A stretch of DNA of 64,000 nt, from positions 310,001-374,000 of the forward strand of contig WPIO01000138.1 in the NCBI GenBank assembly GCA_009760855.2. The letters run 5' to 3'. Each line of letters begins with the position of its first letter. Position 1 is the stretch's first letter. This stretch comes from Cristatella mucedo (lineage: Eukaryota; Bryozoa; Phylactolaemata; Cristatellidae). Under the pieces are notes generated by a model. That model worked only from the letters and a program-made list of their open reading frames with translations, was not told where the DNA came from and searched no databases. Below, piece by piece: positions 36,590-51,254 of this stretch. The translations under genes were made by a program, and so were the position numbers.

Positions 36590-36765
36590 AATCTTTAGTC
36601 TTAGCCCAGGGCCAAGGTGATTGCTCTTCATGAGCCAGGTCGTGAGTTCGAGTCCTGCAGAAGCCAATAAATTATTGCCCAGTGCAAGAGGGGGCGATTA
36701 CTGTCATGGCTCTCCTTCGGCTATATAAATGAGGCTGTTAAATCAGCCAACTTTACTTTCTTAGT
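36590..36765 (+). repeat. tRNA-derived SINE copy
   Basis: Sense orientation: A-box region cttagcccagggccaaggtg, B box gtcgtgagttcgagtcctgc, and the shared 3' end ctatataaatgaggctgtta followed by aatcagc. Confidence 0.85.
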
Positions 36766-37224
36766 GACACTTGTGATGCTCACCGGGGAGTCAATTCCAC
36801 GCAAAAAAAAGGAAACCGAGAAGCACAGGCAACTAACATGAACAAATGGGAAACATACACTATACTGATGGGTATCAAGTCATGAACTGCTGGAAAATAA
36901 ACTCTGGAATCAACGGTAGGAGAACAGATAGGCATCGCTGTTCAAGAATTATGGAAGTGAGCAGTGGCAGAGCAAGGGAATGGACAGGGGCAATCACAAT
37001 CTCCTCTTAAGGGAGGGACCTGAGCAGCGATCTTGGCTGCCCCCTACACCGGGCCGGGGGCAGTCTGCTGGAGACATGGGCCTGGGGTTTTTGTAGGTTC
37101 AACTTCAGCCCCCCTCAGGCCACCGGGTCTCACATTTTTGAAAGCTTTCTTTTGCTACATCATTAACTTGCATGTAGTGTCAATCTACTAGCTAATTGCC
37201 TACAGACGTCATGACTGCCAATGT

Positions 37225-37950
37225 AATGTATCTCCATCTGTAACTCCACAGCTACAAAGACTAAGCGGGTCTTTGTATAGCGCACTCACAGCCTAAGCAG
37301 CTTTCGGTATGCATTCGGTAGCCAACAGACTTCATCTCTCGAAACAACGAGAAACCGGTAAGCATAGCCGAGTCAGGAGAGCAGCTGAGTAGTAAGTAAC
37401 ATGGAGGTAGTAGCTCAGGACGGCTGGAAAGAACGTGCCATAGTCGGCAGCAGAAGAGCAGTTGTTGCGTAAGAATCGTGAAAGTGAGCTCCACAGTCTA
37501 GGACCTACAGGGCAAAAGCTTCTGTTGCCAACGTTCTTCAAGTGGAGGAATGGAACAGCTAATTTATTGTCCATACAAGACCTGAGGGCACGAGGAGGCT
37601 GAAACTGGTGCAGCAGTTCAGCTAGGTATGGAGAGGCCAAGCCGAGGCCGGCGTTGCGGGTCAGCGTACGAACGTTCCTCTTTATCAGCTGATCAAAAGG
37701 CAGCCATCCTAGCTCTTTCAGCAAAGGAGACACATGGTCAAACCTCTGGGATTTCAAAACTAGCCTTGAAGCCGTTGTCAAAGCCAGCTGCAGAGGCCTA
37801 GTGGCTTCTTTCGGTAGCCCAGCCAAAAGAAAATCCTTCAAAGCCAGCCTAGAAGCTGCTAAGGGACAGGATAGCCTGAAACCCTTTACAATATTTCTGT
37901 TCCAGTACATGGCAAGGAGATTCGGCATTATCATGGTCATCATGGGGGGG
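37225..37950 (-). repeat. family 2 LINE, longest 3' fragment
   Basis: The minus strand reads a C-terminal RT domain: LQLALTTASRLVLKSQRFDH, VSPLLKELGWLPFDQLIKRN, ASPYLAELLHQFQPPRALRS and GNRSFCPVGPRLWSSL. This is the usual pattern at the end of L2/CR1-type ORF2. The tail side (aatgtaatgtatctccatct) is at 37220. A poly-G run (37944-37953) is at its truncated end. Confidence 0.85.
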
Positions 37951-38662
37951 GGGTGGTGGCTGAATTAAGCTCCCAAGGGCCGACACAGTATAATGCACCT
38001 ATGGCTGTTTTGCAGTGTGAAAGCATCCCACAATCAGATAGCACTGCGCATATCCGGCAATCGGCTAAGCTACACTTACACTGTCTTCTTTCTTACCCCC
38101 ACTGTTCAACTAACGAAAAAGCGATGAGAAAAGGTTAACAACTGCTGTCGAAAGGCAATATATCATCGAGCTAAAGGTCATCGAACAGCCAGCAATGGCA
38201 CTGGAATGGGCAAGGTTGTCAAGCAGGCAAACACTACTGCTAACCGAGACATTAGGCCTGCAAGGCCCACTCGGGCTTCGCCATGGAACGGACTTGCAGT
38301 CCAATAACGTCAGTGGCAGCAGCTCGTCGGACTCCAATAGGGCAGATGCCGGATCAGGACCTGGCAGGGCTGCAAATAAGGCGTAAAATGCCGGCTTCTC
38401 GAATGCCAACTCGGTAAACCCACTCCATGCCCGATTGTCCAGCAACAAACACCCAATCGTGTAGACGAGCAGCCTGTGAGTGCATGAATGCTCAGGATGA
38501 GATCATTCATGCATTCCAAATCAAACCACTTCTACACCACCCACGTTTACTACTAAAGATACGTTATCTGATTTTGTGTAACTGTTCTCAAACTAATACC
38601 TTGGCCTTCCTTTCTGGGACTGGCTCCCATATAAAATATGAAAACATGTTCTACATTATCAT

Positions 38663-38663
<1 letters not shown>

Positions 38664-38709
<46 letters not shown>
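38664..38709. repeat. (AC)n microsatellite
   Basis: About 22 CA units. Confidence 0.95.
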
Positions 38710-38711
<2 letters not shown>

Positions 38712-39261
38712 ATGCCTACATATGAGAATTAGTAATGATGGCATATGGTGACCATGCAGGCCACCTCCCAGCACTGCTGAATAGCATTAATTCACAAGAC
38801 CTAACAAGTCCTATGAACAACGATGAATAGTATTCAATTAAGGCACAGCTAATTTGCTACCGAATTGGTAACTAAATTGCATACATGCTGCAGACACCGA
38901 CATAAATTTCGTCTCCATATCAATCAAGCCCCACGGTTGCATATGTAAGGCTGACTTGGGAAGTCTGTTCAGCTGGACAGGTTGGCTTTTGATGGCAACG
39001 TGATGCACCATGCATGAGGTAAACAGCAAGCTGTGCCAACTGTACTAAGACGGTGTGTTTAGGCATTAGCATGCAAATGCACTCCAGCAGGCTACCTGCC
39101 TGAAATATTTGATGAGCATTACCACTTTTGTGAAAAAGAGAAAGTAGCAGCAAAACCCTTCCTTGGAGGCAACTGTGGCACAATTTTGGGCTACTTTCAG
39201 CTTTAAATGGAGCAAACAAAACCCTAGTTGCCTATAAGTTAAGCAGTCTTGAATAGGAATG

Positions 39262-39715
39262 TATCCTTATGTTATGTTATGTATCTCCGTCTGTGACTTC
39301 ACAAAGCCACACATTCTATGTGAGTGTAAGGCGTTTTGTATAGCACACACACAGCCTAAGTAGCTCTCGGTACACATTCGGTAGCCAACAGACTTAATCT
39401 AACGCAACAAAGATAAAGTGCAATGTATAGCAGAATCAGGAGAGCAGTTGTGGCAGTGAGTTGCATGGAATTAGCAGCTCAGTACCGCTGGAAAGGATGT
39501 GCCATAGTCGGTTGCAGGAGAGCAGTTGTTGCGTACGAATTGTGGAGGCTAGTTCCACAGTCTAGGACCTGCAGAGCAAAAGCTTCTGTCATTAAGCAGA
39601 GGAATAGAACAGCTAATTTTTTGTCCATACAGGACCTGAGGCCGAGACTGGTGCAGCAACTCAGCTAGATAAGGAGGAGCCAAGCCGTGGCAAGCCTTGT
39701 GGGTCAGCGTACGAA
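39262..39715 (-). repeat. family 2 LINE, 3' end fragment
   Basis: Tail ttatgttatgttatgtatct, then ccgtctgtgacttcacaaag and the shared UTR, reaching into the RT end (gctgaaactggtgcagcaac-like block near 39640-39700). Confidence 0.85.
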
Positions 39716-39754
39716 CTCATCACTTTGAAGCATTCTCAGTTTGAAAGTGGACAG

Positions 39755-39900
39755 AGATGTCTTAGCCGAGGGGTAAGGTGCTTGCTCTTCACGACCTGCC
39801 TCCTTCGGTGGTCGGTCCCTTACTGACTACAGCAAGCGGCAGTGATAGTGGGAAGTATCTTCTGCCGCTATATAAAATGAGGCTGTTTAAATCACATTTT
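39755..39900 (+). repeat. tRNA-derived SINE copy
   Basis: Sense orientation: A-box region tcttagccgaggggtaaggt, decayed B box and the end ctatataaaatgaggctgtt followed by taaatca. Confidence 0.75.
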
Positions 39901-40289
39901 CTTTATATATCAATTTATTAGAGATCATTTCAAAAGTGAAGCCAAATACTCAAATCCAGGCCACTCAAATCGATTTGTTTAAACAAGAAGATCAGAGGCA
40001 TAAAAATGACACTAAACAAATATTAATAATATCAACACGGTAACACAATTTTCGTGCGTGGACACTAAGTGCTATTTCCTAATTAGAACTGATGAAGGGA
40101 GTCTTCTCCACAGTCTTTTCCAGGAAAAACTACCACCTCCAAAGGAATCTAAAGTGAAGTGAAAGTGAAGTTCTAAAGTGAATTTGACTATTATTGGTCT
40201 TGATTTCTAGAAATTGCCCTATTCTCTTGGCAAATCATACTTGAGCATCCAATAACGGTATGTAATATATGAAACATATAGGACGTTAT

Positions 40290-40535
40290 AAAACACTATA
40301 AATATATTTGTTTAGGGTCCCAAGAGAACTAAATCTGTTCTAGGCACATAGCACATACTGGAAGGAATCATTTAAATGAATAGCACGAATAATGTAAGCA
40401 TTCATGACCATACACAAGACAATTCACATGGACGAAACAAATGCTGTGAGGAAAAGGTGAGTTTTTAGCTTCTTTTTAAATGTCACACCAGGGGATGTCG
40501 TAATGTCAGTTGGTAGTGAGCTCCAGGCTTTGAGG
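40290..40535 (-). repeat. diverged L2-like LINE 3' end (family 1)
   Basis: Plus strand: gggtcccaagagaactaaat, ctgttctaggcac, then gtgagtttttagcttctttt and gtagtgagctccaggctttg, which parallel the reversed UTR and RT end of the copy at 18803. Confidence 0.65.
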
Positions 40536-41029
40536 AGTTCCAGGATTGTCCAATCTGCATTGTGCAGCAACCAATGGCATAATGCTAAGCTGCATCGATG
40601 CAGATTCTATAGAACAATCAGGAGACGAGATGCACTAACTTAAGCAATACTCAGTTACCTATTTTTATTTCTTGTACAGTGACAAGACGGCACATTAATA
40701 CATAACTTATCTTCAGTTATCACACGAATTCCAAGAAAAATAACGTGTTCAGCACTCTAATAACATTAAATCTCTTTCTAGGCACATTACATTTTCTGGA
40801 TAGTACTAAGAGGTACCAAGGAAGCAGTCATGCTAAAGACTATCGTGCCAGTGGCCAGTCAAGTAAGGGTCAGGCTAGCTTAATCAATGCAAATACAACG
40901 AGCATCACCTTCAAGGCAATCGCCTGCCAAAAACAGGCTTCTTAGAGTAGAAGTAGGCTCGTAGCCATAGTGCTATTAGTCGTCCAAGGACAGTGACCCA
41001 GATCCATATCAGTAAAAATTAATTCCTTG

Positions 41030-41156
41030 TCAAGGACAGCATGATATTGCTCACCATTCAATTGTGTTTCCCTTTGCAGCAAATGTAAAGTGCCTAGAAA
41101 GAGATTTGAGTTCTCTGAGGGCGCTTTATCAAGTGCATTATTACTATCATTATTAT
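41030..41156 (+). repeat. L2-like LINE 3' stem-loop (family 1)
   Basis: A short, well-kept copy: ccctttgcagcaaatgtaaa, gtgcctagaaagagatttga, gttctctgagggcgctttat and an ATT-rich tail. Confidence 0.9.
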
Positions 41157-41699
41157 AAGGACACATATCGTAGCCAAGGTACATATCAGTAAAAATTAAT
41201 TGCCAGGCAAAGACACACACAGTTGCCCGGTGTGCCCTTTTTGGAGCACTCATACACAGTTACAGCTTGTTTAAGTCGAATCAAGATGCTAAGGTGCATT
41301 TCACAAGGCAACCAGGCTCACAGCTTCTGCATATCCATAAAACTAAATGCTGCAAGCTCACTCAAATACAAACAAGACAACCACTCTCATGCCTACCCCG
41401 ACAAACCATTGAGCCTGACTTACTCGTACACCCTCAGCCCTGGAAAGCTAGCAGGTGCAAAGTTGTACCTGAAATCCCAAGTAACTGGATGGCACTGCCA
41501 TTTTTGTTTATTTCCGGCCTCGCTACCAGTTGGTTCTTACATGAGATTTACAGTTCCTGGCCAACTTGCCATCCAACAACTTTGTAGATGGTATCACAGA
41601 CCAACCAAGAACAAAGTTTACGTCCATACAATTTGATGGCGAGAGACTGTCACTAGACTATATTCAAAGCTAAGCAGAAATTCTCAGGCAGCTGCTCAC

Positions 41700-41879
41700 G
41701 TGTGCCTCGTCGAGAGACTGGCCAAGCGAGTCGACCTCGGCTTGATGTGCCTCGGTCATGGTCTTGAGTTCTAGCTGATGAGTAGCTTCTATTTCCTTGA
41801 GCCTCTTCTTGTACCTGTCGTCATCCTCAACAACCTTCATGGCCAGCTCGTCAAGTAAGTTCTTTCGCTTTTCTGCAAG
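41700..41879 (-). CDS. GRIPAP1: GRIPAP1 exon J
   Basis: Acceptor cttgatttcag, donor GCACAC|GTGAGC, 180 bases, phase 0 at both ends. It encodes LAEKRKNLLDELAMKVVEDD, then DRYKKRLKEIEATHQLELKT and MTEAHQAEVDSLGQSLDEAH. The start matches vertebrate SAEKRKAMLDELAMETLQEK, the most diagnostic block of GRASP-1. This is the longest internal exon after A. Confidence 0.95.
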
Positions 41880-43205
<1,326 letters not shown>

Positions 43206-43301
43206 CTTGGTTGCATCCTGCGTGGCTGTGGACTGAGCCTCTAGTCTGCTCTCCAAGTCTTTTTCTTGTGCTTCAAGGGCAGCTATTTTCTGCTCTTGCT
43301 C
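43206..43301 (-). CDS. GRIPAP1: GRIPAP1 exon I
   Basis: Acceptor tcgttttag, donor ACCAAG|GTGTGC, 96 bases, phase 0 at both ends. It encodes EQEQKIAALEAQEKDLESRL then EAQSTATQDATK. Coiled-coil heptads; it corresponds to the region before the vertebrate SAEKRK block (EIGQEKEQLTQELQEARK). Identity is low but phase, strand and position fit. Confidence 0.85.
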
Positions 43302-46140
43302 CTAAAACGAAGGAGGCACGGTGGATAACTAGCACCATCAGACGAACGGCTAGCTAAGCAGCTAGTGCCTGACGAGTTGCATGTGCACTTACCGTGAACG
43401 GTAGCTGGGCAGGGGAGCAGCAGAGCAGACAGCTGACGGTTTTTATCAAGCAGTGCCAGCAGGCAAAGGAAAGCCACCATAAAAAAAAACTAGTCATATG
43501 CACCCACTCTGTGATGTGCACGTGCTCAGCTCTCAATTGGAGGGGGGATGGTGCAACAGCTATTACAGCATTGCTGAAGGAGGCAGGCAGGTAGACACAC
43601 CTGCTGCTGCCTCACTACGGCTCCCTAGGCTAACTATCCAGGTGGCCAGCTGCTGTTACAAGATAATTGGACATTAGTGTGCCAGCTCTGGTCATTTTCA
43701 ATGGAGAACTGCTTGGGAAAAGCAATCCGGTGTTAGCATCGGTTTAGCAGAGTACTACTTGGTGCCAGTCTGAGCTCGGAGGTACCGAGCTCAGACTTAA
43801 AAGCTATGGAAGCACGTGCCACCGAATTAGTGGTAGCCTCTGAAGCTGACAGCAGATGATGCTGCCAGGCTCGTGCAGGACACTGCACTATCGCTGCACC
43901 ATCAGCCGAGAGGCCCAACCGGAGCACTTGCAGCAAACCGAAGGATTGAGTGCTTCACACGTTTTTGTCTCGTAGCAGCCACGACCATTTTGTCTCTCTA
44001 GCTGCGATGACAACATGTGCTTGTACCGGTGGCAAGTTATACAAAGCTTGCTGCCAACGAAGCAGAGGGCATGACACACACACCAGAGAAAAATTGAAGA
44101 ACAAACTGTTGCTGCTAGAGGCTACACAGTACCAGAAATGTGTGAAAGAAAGGCAGTCGATTATTTGTGCTGCATACTACTGGTTGCTCAGGAACACACT
44201 AGGCCATCGCTGAACATCAGTACTAACAGCCGAGGCAAGAAGAAATCGACTCAGAGCAGTTAGCTTGGTTTACAGGTTACCCATGGCCTACTCTCATACG
44301 GTGGGATGGCCACTGCTATTCGTCGTGCCGATTTCTAGACAGACGATGCATGAAGTTTCGATATTGGAGATAAGGGGTGCTCTTTACAGGCCTCACAGCT
44401 CGTAAGCACACAATAACCGATTCAGACGCTTGTGGCAACCCAGTGGCAACAGATCGAAATCAAAGATTCGTCATGAAAGTAAGTGCACAGAGTTCCTGTT
44501 AGTGGTGAGAGCGCACGGAGCCATGGTCGCAGATCTAGTTTCAGCACAGGACAAATACATTCTAAGAAACCCAAAGGCAGAAGACAGTGCCAAATAGCAT
44601 GCATGATAACGGTTCCAACGACCTAGATATAAAAGAATATGAAGTTGCATATGCTAACAGGTATATCCACTCAAAAAATGAGTGGAATAATTGCATATTT
44701 TAGGGACACTTGGACATGGTCTGTGCTTTCAATTATCAAAAGATGGACAATGTCAAGAATACGTACCCGAAACTGGTCGGTTAAAGGGCTGCTAAACTTT
44801 GAATTCTCTAGCCAAGACTAGAATGTGCATTTGTTTATGTCGCATGCAAAGTCAACAGATGTCCAAATTTGGTATGCAGCATTTGCCACAATGACCAGTC
44901 TGATTGAAGGATGCTCTACAACTTTCTCAGATCTACTTATCCTTGTGAAGGCACACCAGTGGGATAGGTTTTTTTGCTGAGTCCCTAGTTTCTACAATCA
45001 GCGAATTGCCAGTTTAGCAGCTTGAGACTCAACAAGAAGTTTGTCGCTTAGTCAGCTGCAGACAACTTGCAGTACCGTGGGTGGGCTCCACTGACCTATT
45101 GGCATGGCTCAAGAGAGCTCCTAACCCCAACTGTCAGCATCAGGCACATGTTTTTCGTTTAGCATTCTCATCCCAATTTCAGCAATTGCCTATCCGGAAG
45201 GATTACCTCATCCACCAAGAAGATGGGCTTCGTCATGCCAATGGGAAACAGGTCTAAATTCAAAGCTATAGGTAGTCGAGTCACAAGTTGGCTGGCTACA
45301 GAGCCGGCTATGAAACAGACTAAAGAGCACAGCGACACCATCACAGATCAAAGGCTAAGGGATCACTGAGAGTCCGGTAGCAAAGCGCGAGAATATGGGC
45401 GGTATTGCCTGGCCAAGTTATAATCCCCTACAGACTGGATAAAGAGCCAAATGGCGAGGCATGGTAAAACAACAGTGACAGAATAGATGCAACAGAAACT
45501 ACGCCGGAGTCCTGTAACAGGACAAGAAAAGAAGGGCGAAAGGTGGGCAGTACTGGTGGAAAAAAGCAATGACACACAAGAGCATGACACCCGAACATAT
45601 TTGTGAGCGGGCCAAACAAATCTGACCATAAACAGCAACAGGAACAGTAGACAGCTCATCATGGCATCAGCACAAACGTAGCGAAAAATATGTACAGTCG
45701 TCCCTCATTTATCCGGTTAATCAGTTCCAGACTCTACTACGATGAGTGAATTCTTGCAAAGTAGTATTCTTTATTTATAAATCAAATATTTTCCTAATTA
45801 GAGCATACAAAACCTGTTCACGACCTTCAAAATACAGCTTTTAATACTATTAGAGCCGGCTGGACATGTAATAGCACACCTTTAGTCACCAGTACACTCG
45901 TATTACCCAATATATTACACATACAATAAGAGAACATAAGACATACTAGACATTACAAACATCACATTATTATTATTGTAAATCTAATTGTACATTTAGA
46001 GGATAGATAACCAATAAGTTAACAGCACGCTCTGATTGGCTTGGTTTCACCACACCTGATAGGAAAAGAGCTCTTGCCAATACACAAGAAGTGGTCGAGC
46101 GGCTGTACCTGGCATTGAAGGATTTTTGAGGGGATGCTGG

Positions 46141-46218
46141 AATAATAATAATAATAATAATACTCTTGTCATAGCACCCTCAAAGGACTTAATCTCTTTT
46201 AGGCACTTTACATTTACT
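46141..46218 (-). repeat. L2-like LINE 3' stem-loop (family 1)
   Basis: Plus strand: seven AAT units, then catagcaccctcaaaggact, taatctcttttaggcacttt; the reversed stem-loop. Confidence 0.75.
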
Positions 46219-47089
46219 CAGGATTACAGTTCATACGTACAGTAATTTTAATTTTATTTGTAACAGGGGTGTTAATTGACTCAAGCCCATTTAGCTACTT
46301 CGATCAACTTTTTAATGAATATATTTGAAAAACCTCGAAAGAGTGAAGCCACGAAAGTCAAAGCAGGAAGTAGTGAGGGACGACTGTAAGCAGAAATATG
46401 ACAACAAACGATAAAGCCAAGCAATTTGACATGATAATGCAACATAAACATACCTTGTAATATGCTATGTAAACATGGCCTTAAAATAGCAAAGGGGTTG
46501 GTGCAAGGTAAGCAAAGCTAGGGTAGTGCAAGCTAAAAACAAAATTCGGTGGCAGCATAGGTGCCGCTGACGTCGATTCTACGACGACGACAACGAATAT
46601 GGTTATAATGACACTGACGACCGTAAGCACATTAGAGCTTTCACTAAAAGTACAGACAGGTTAATTCCAGTAAGAGAATATTTCGCAACCAATTGCCTTT
46701 TGAATAGCCACTTCTGCTCTTGCTATGCCCACAGTACAAGCATAAAATGGCATAACAACAATTTTAACTGGATATTCTAGATGCATCCATATTAAGCAGA
46801 TCACTCACAACAGGTCGTGGTGCCACTGCTTGGGGCTGGAGATTATTTCTGGGTTTTATTTGGTAAAATTTGTCACGAATCATGTAGACGTTCTACTCCG
46901 AAGGCAAATTTTGCTCGCAGCGTTCCACCACTTGATATGACACACTTAACAAGTGGAAGACCTTGGATGCTGAATCCTACTAAAGCAAGCAATATGCTTT
47001 GGCCAGCCTAATAGTTCAATAGGCACACACAGACCTCAGTTTATCAGCATGTTCATAAGAAAATGATACGACAAGCTTACATGTCTGGG

Positions 47090-47705
47090 TTTCCTTGGCT
47101 CCATATAAAGTCTCTAATCAATTATAAGGTCCTCAATTTGATTAACAGGTCATTCGACTCACTTGCAAAAGCCTATCTATAAGACCTTGCTCCTTTAGTG
47201 CACCGTGCACTACCCATTCATTAGCATATAGTCACCTTGCCGTCCCTTGCACTTAAACTGAATTCTTTTGGTGATCGACCCTTCAGCCGTATGCGCGTAC
47301 GTCTCGAGCTCGCTTTCGGCTAAGGACACTACATGCGATGATCTTGCATCATTAAAGTCTCAGCTAAAGATGCACACTTGCCGGTAAACTTTACCTTTGC
47401 CCAAGCGACATTATCTTTTTTTAAATTCTGGCATGCTTTTCGTGCACTTCTGTACACGATTCTGTTATGTTTTTTGCCAGGGGTCTTACTAACACATGAC
47501 GATGAGTGTCTTAATGTTTGCTTAAGTATACTAGCTTAAGCGTGATACTTGTTGGCTTTTGCAAGCATTTACCGTGCATTTCACTAACCCCATGGGTACT
47601 GATTCTCTTGCAGCAAGTTGTAAAGCATCTGGATAGAGATTAAGATCATTTGGGGCGCCATACAAACGATGATTTAATACGATTGTTATTATCATTATTA
47701 CTTGT
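47090..47705 (+). repeat. diverged L2-like LINE 3' end
   Basis: Plus strand: remnants of the RT end near 47150-47300 and a 3' end gcaagttgtaaagcatctgg, atagagattaagatcatttg, gggcgccatacaaac, then an ATT-rich tail at 47683-47701. Confidence 0.6.
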
Positions 47706-47919
47706 CTTACTGGTGCCTAGGTAATATGAAGGCACCTGATATAACTCAATACTAATCGAGCATCCAGCCCCCACTGATTAATAACACACGGCAAACTATC
47801 ACTGCATTCTCAAGTCGCACGAAGAAGCCACACAAGCTACGGGGCACAGAATACTTTTGCTTCTTTCTTTAAAGGTGTAAAAACGAACACTGGTCGCTGG
47901 AAGCAACTCGTGGACGTAC

Positions 47920-48054
47920 CGTGAGAGTGAGCAGGAGGGATTCTGTCCGCTGGACGGCAATGGCAAGCTGCGACTTGATGCCCTCGTTTTCGAGTCTGAT
48001 GGTCTCAAGCTCATGCTTCCTCTGCTCGGCATAGGCAACACTGCTTTCGCTTAC
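47920..48054 (-). CDS. GRIPAP1: GRIPAP1 exon H
   Basis: Acceptor cttgtctag, donor CTCACG|GTACGT, 135 bases, phase 0 at both ends. It encodes VSESSVAYAEQRKHELETIR, then LENEGIKSQLAIAVQRTESL and LLTLT. It is coiled coil in the poorly conserved middle of the protein and fits by phase, order and composition. Confidence 0.87.
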
Positions 48055-49179
48055 CTAGACAAGCATAAGTAAGCAGGCACAAACAACTCAGCTCTCAAGA
48101 GGTTTGTGGCACTGCAAGTGTGGATTGATGATCACAGAACATCAGGTAAATGAAAACTGCAAAGTGGCAAATTAATGAATAATGAATAGACCAAGTTTTG
48201 GTCACAATGGTGTCAAAGAGTGTACCGACCACAGGGTAAAAATGCAAAGCTAAAACGGCCTTACTAGGCCAGATTATTTGGATAGTGCAAACGAGCCCTC
48301 ACTGGTTCAACCAGATGCACCTCAGCAAAGGAAAATATATCAATATCTCATTGGATAGGGTGCTAACCCTGCTGAACAAAGTTGGCACTGCCGACATTCA
48401 TTAACGACCAATGATTTGACAACAGCTTCAATGAACTCTCTCAGCAAGTGCTACAACTTAAGGGCAGTAAAGATCGATTCTTTTTAGGTCATGCCTTTCC
48501 TAGTTCCAGTAATACGAAAATATAATTTGAGGCAGTCATGTTAGTTTTTCTGATCAGGATCAAATTCACCTACTTAAACTATCGTCAGCACACGAGTACA
48601 TGCATACAGTAAGAAATATAGGCAAAAAAAAGAGAAATACCTTTACCGAAAGCAATACGTATGGAGCTGCTCAAAGACCGGCTTAAGAATGAGGAAAGCT
48701 TGTCTGTAGTATTCAAGGCACAGTCTTGGCTGTGTTAAGCATGCTTTGATATTTCTCAATACATAAGCTCTAGCCAGAGATCTGGCAGATGCCATCCAAC
48801 CTAGGATGAAGCAGTACTGACATCGCTGAAAGCATCTTTTGGAGAAGAAAGCAAGCGCAATTACCTTAATAAGTGAAGCAATTTCAAATAGGTAACAATA
48901 AAGGTTGTCTGCCATGGATCTCAGTAAGGAGGGGTAATTTTGCCAAGATTGAGGAGCAATCCCACACCGAAAGCGTTTGGCTGGACTTGGAGAATATGCT
49001 CTTCAAATTGCTGATGCTGTTGTGCGACCAGTTATGAGATCGGGATTTAAATGTCCCATTTGCTAACTGCTTAAAGTTTGAAAGCTTCAATAAGAAGACT
49101 TCCATAGCTAGCCATCGCGTTCGATCCGTGTCTAAGATTACGGACTATCTACCAAGCTGGCTAGCTAGTAATCTAACTA

Positions 49180-49775
49180 GCTCGGGATTCAGTCTAGGCT
49201 GGACTACTGTAATTCAGTTTTGGCCGGGCTTCCGAAAATACTACCATGCCTCTGCAGATGATCATGACTATAGTTAAAAGGATAGCCAAAAAATCCCAGA
49301 GGTTCAGCCACGTGTCTCCTTCGTTGAAGGAGATGCAATGCTCCTGTTCGATCAACGAATATAGAGAAAAATTCCTAATCTGTCCTACAATCTTATGACT
49401 TGGCTCCTTATACTCAGCTGAACTGTTACACTAGCTTCAGCTTCCACATGCCCCCCAGGTCCTCCGTGGAAAATGAATTAGCAGCTCCATTTCAACGCCT
49501 AAAGACTGCTTAAACAGTATTGGTGACAGAACCTTTACTCTGCAGGTTCCAGACTGTGGAGCCTATTCCCACAATTCTTTCAAGCCATCCTGAGCTGCTT
49601 CCATGTTACTCACTGCCCTCCTGAGCTAAGCTTCTCACGTTCTCTTTGTTCCGTGAGATGAAGTCTGGTGGCTACCGTATGCACAGTGGAAGCTGCCTAA
49701 ACTTTGATCATACTACAGAAAACTCCACAATAATACCTACTCAGCCCTTGTGGCTTTATGGAGCTACGACCGGAA
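49180..49775 (+). repeat. diverged family 2 LINE fragment
   Basis: Plus orientation, the only such family 2 copy: gccaaaaaatcccagaggtt and tgaaggagatgcaatgctcc parallel the complement of 37680-37760. The block gttccagactgtggagccta and the end tgtggctttatggagctacg parallel the family 2 3' UTR. Confidence 0.65.
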
Positions 49776-49799
49776 ATTAAAGCTAAATTACATTAAAAC

Positions 49800-50990
49800 A
49801 ATGAATCTAGAAACCAAGTTGAAGTGCCGGTCGGGATTTTAGATCAAATCACTCAACTAAGTCTGCACTACTTGAAAGTATAACCACATTCTCAGTAATT
49901 TAAGCGTAGGGAGAGTCTCTCAGCTAGGTCTGCTGGATCTCTTGGCAACATTCAATGCTATTGATTCCCAAGTTCTTGGTGAGTCCCTACCAACTTGCCT
50001 CGGTAACACTGATATTGCACTGCAATGGTTCAGATCCTATCTCGGCGTCAGATTCAGGACCCAGGACGTCATATGCCAACAGTACTCTGGTGAGCCTTTT
50101 TGGCCTCTCCTTGCCTCACAGCATTGTAAACTCGCTTAATTCACTCTCAGCATGTAATGCCGACCTTCTTGGATGGCAGCTGGCCGTTTCAGGTTAAATG
50201 ACAATAACCTAGAGTCACTAAGAAACCGGAAAGCCTAAACTAACTGAAGCCTAAACCACAAACCTCTTTGCAGCATCTGCACATAATATGGGAGCCACAA
50301 TCCAAAATGACCTCACGCTAGATAACCATTCAGGTAGATGGTCAAGCCTACATCCAGCAACGGAAAGATGCAAAGATTTGGGCTAGAAATATACGGATTC
50401 CACAACCAATAGTACGTGAATTTGTGCCACTTTGTCTAGACTTATGCAACTCACTCCTCGAATGACTTTTTGTATATTCAAGATGCAGCTTACTGTTGAA
50501 GCAAAAATCAGCAGCTAGGCTTGTCTGACAAGAGCATTGCAACCGCCACATTATACCATTTGTCATCGACTTGCACTGGCTCCCCATCAAGCAGGGCATC
50601 GATTGAGGACCTGGTCACTCACACTATTATCCATACTAATATTCCGGCTTACTTATTCGAAATACAGACTCGCCAGGCTTCCCATCGTACCACTTACTCT
50701 TCTTATTCGAATCGTTTAGCTGTGCCTCTCACAATATCAGATCTATTGGAGACTGTGCCTTTAGTTCCTAAGCTCTCTAAGCCTTGAGCTTGCTACTAAT
50801 TGACATCACGACATTCCACGACTTGGCATTTTAAAAGAAGCTACAAAACGTAAATTACTAGTTCCTCAATTGTACATCCTATTCCCACAAATCGGTTGAT
50901 GAGATGCTTCCTTGCAGCACATCTCAAATGCTATGAAATATATGCAGTTCTCTTAAAGCACTATACAAATGTATAACTAAGATACTAAAG
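49800..50990 (+). repeat. decayed L2-like LINE with RT remnants (family 1)
   Basis: Plus strand reading remnants: LLDLLATFNAID-like motif A near 49928-49965, LQWFRSYL near 50020-50043, and the RT end near 50500-50600 (cattgcaaccgccacattat). A decayed 3' end with tcaaatgctatgaaatatat is at 50925. Broken by many frameshifts and deletions. Confidence 0.7.
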
Positions 50991-51254
50991 AATGTGTGGT
51001 TGGAGATCATCCAGTGTCACACACACAACCATACTAGATGCATACCGTCGGTATAGACCCAAACTGTAGCCAAGCACTTAGCACTATAGACTAAGCACTT
51101 GAGACCCCAGGTTTGAGACATATCTACAATATATTTCACTAAACATTGGAGTTGCAACAGAAAATGGCAGTACAGAGCCTTTAAAGCAGGCCTTCTGCAA
51201 AGTCATCTCGACACAGACCTCGCTTCAGCTTACTTGACTCTCAAGAGTCTTTAC

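Larger units (their letters stand above)
43302..47919 (-). other. GRIPAP1: GRIPAP1 intron between exons H and I
   Basis: A 4.6 kb intron. Only L2-like remnants at 46141-46218 and 47090-47705 are recognised; 43600-46100 holds nothing I can name. Confidence 0.65.
48055..51254 (-). other. GRIPAP1: GRIPAP1 intron between exons G and H
   Basis: A 3.2 kb intron whose distal part (49180-50990) is LINE remnants; 48060-49100 shows nothing recognised. Confidence 0.7.

Noticed and set aside
36590-36680. A true tRNA gene
   Set aside because: The A and B boxes are present but the cloverleaf is not intact, and the sequence recurs with a common 3' body, so it is a SINE.
45363-45662. Minus-strand frame of 99 codons in the exon H-I intron
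   Set aside because: No family resemblance, no splice context and hydrophobic low-information composition.
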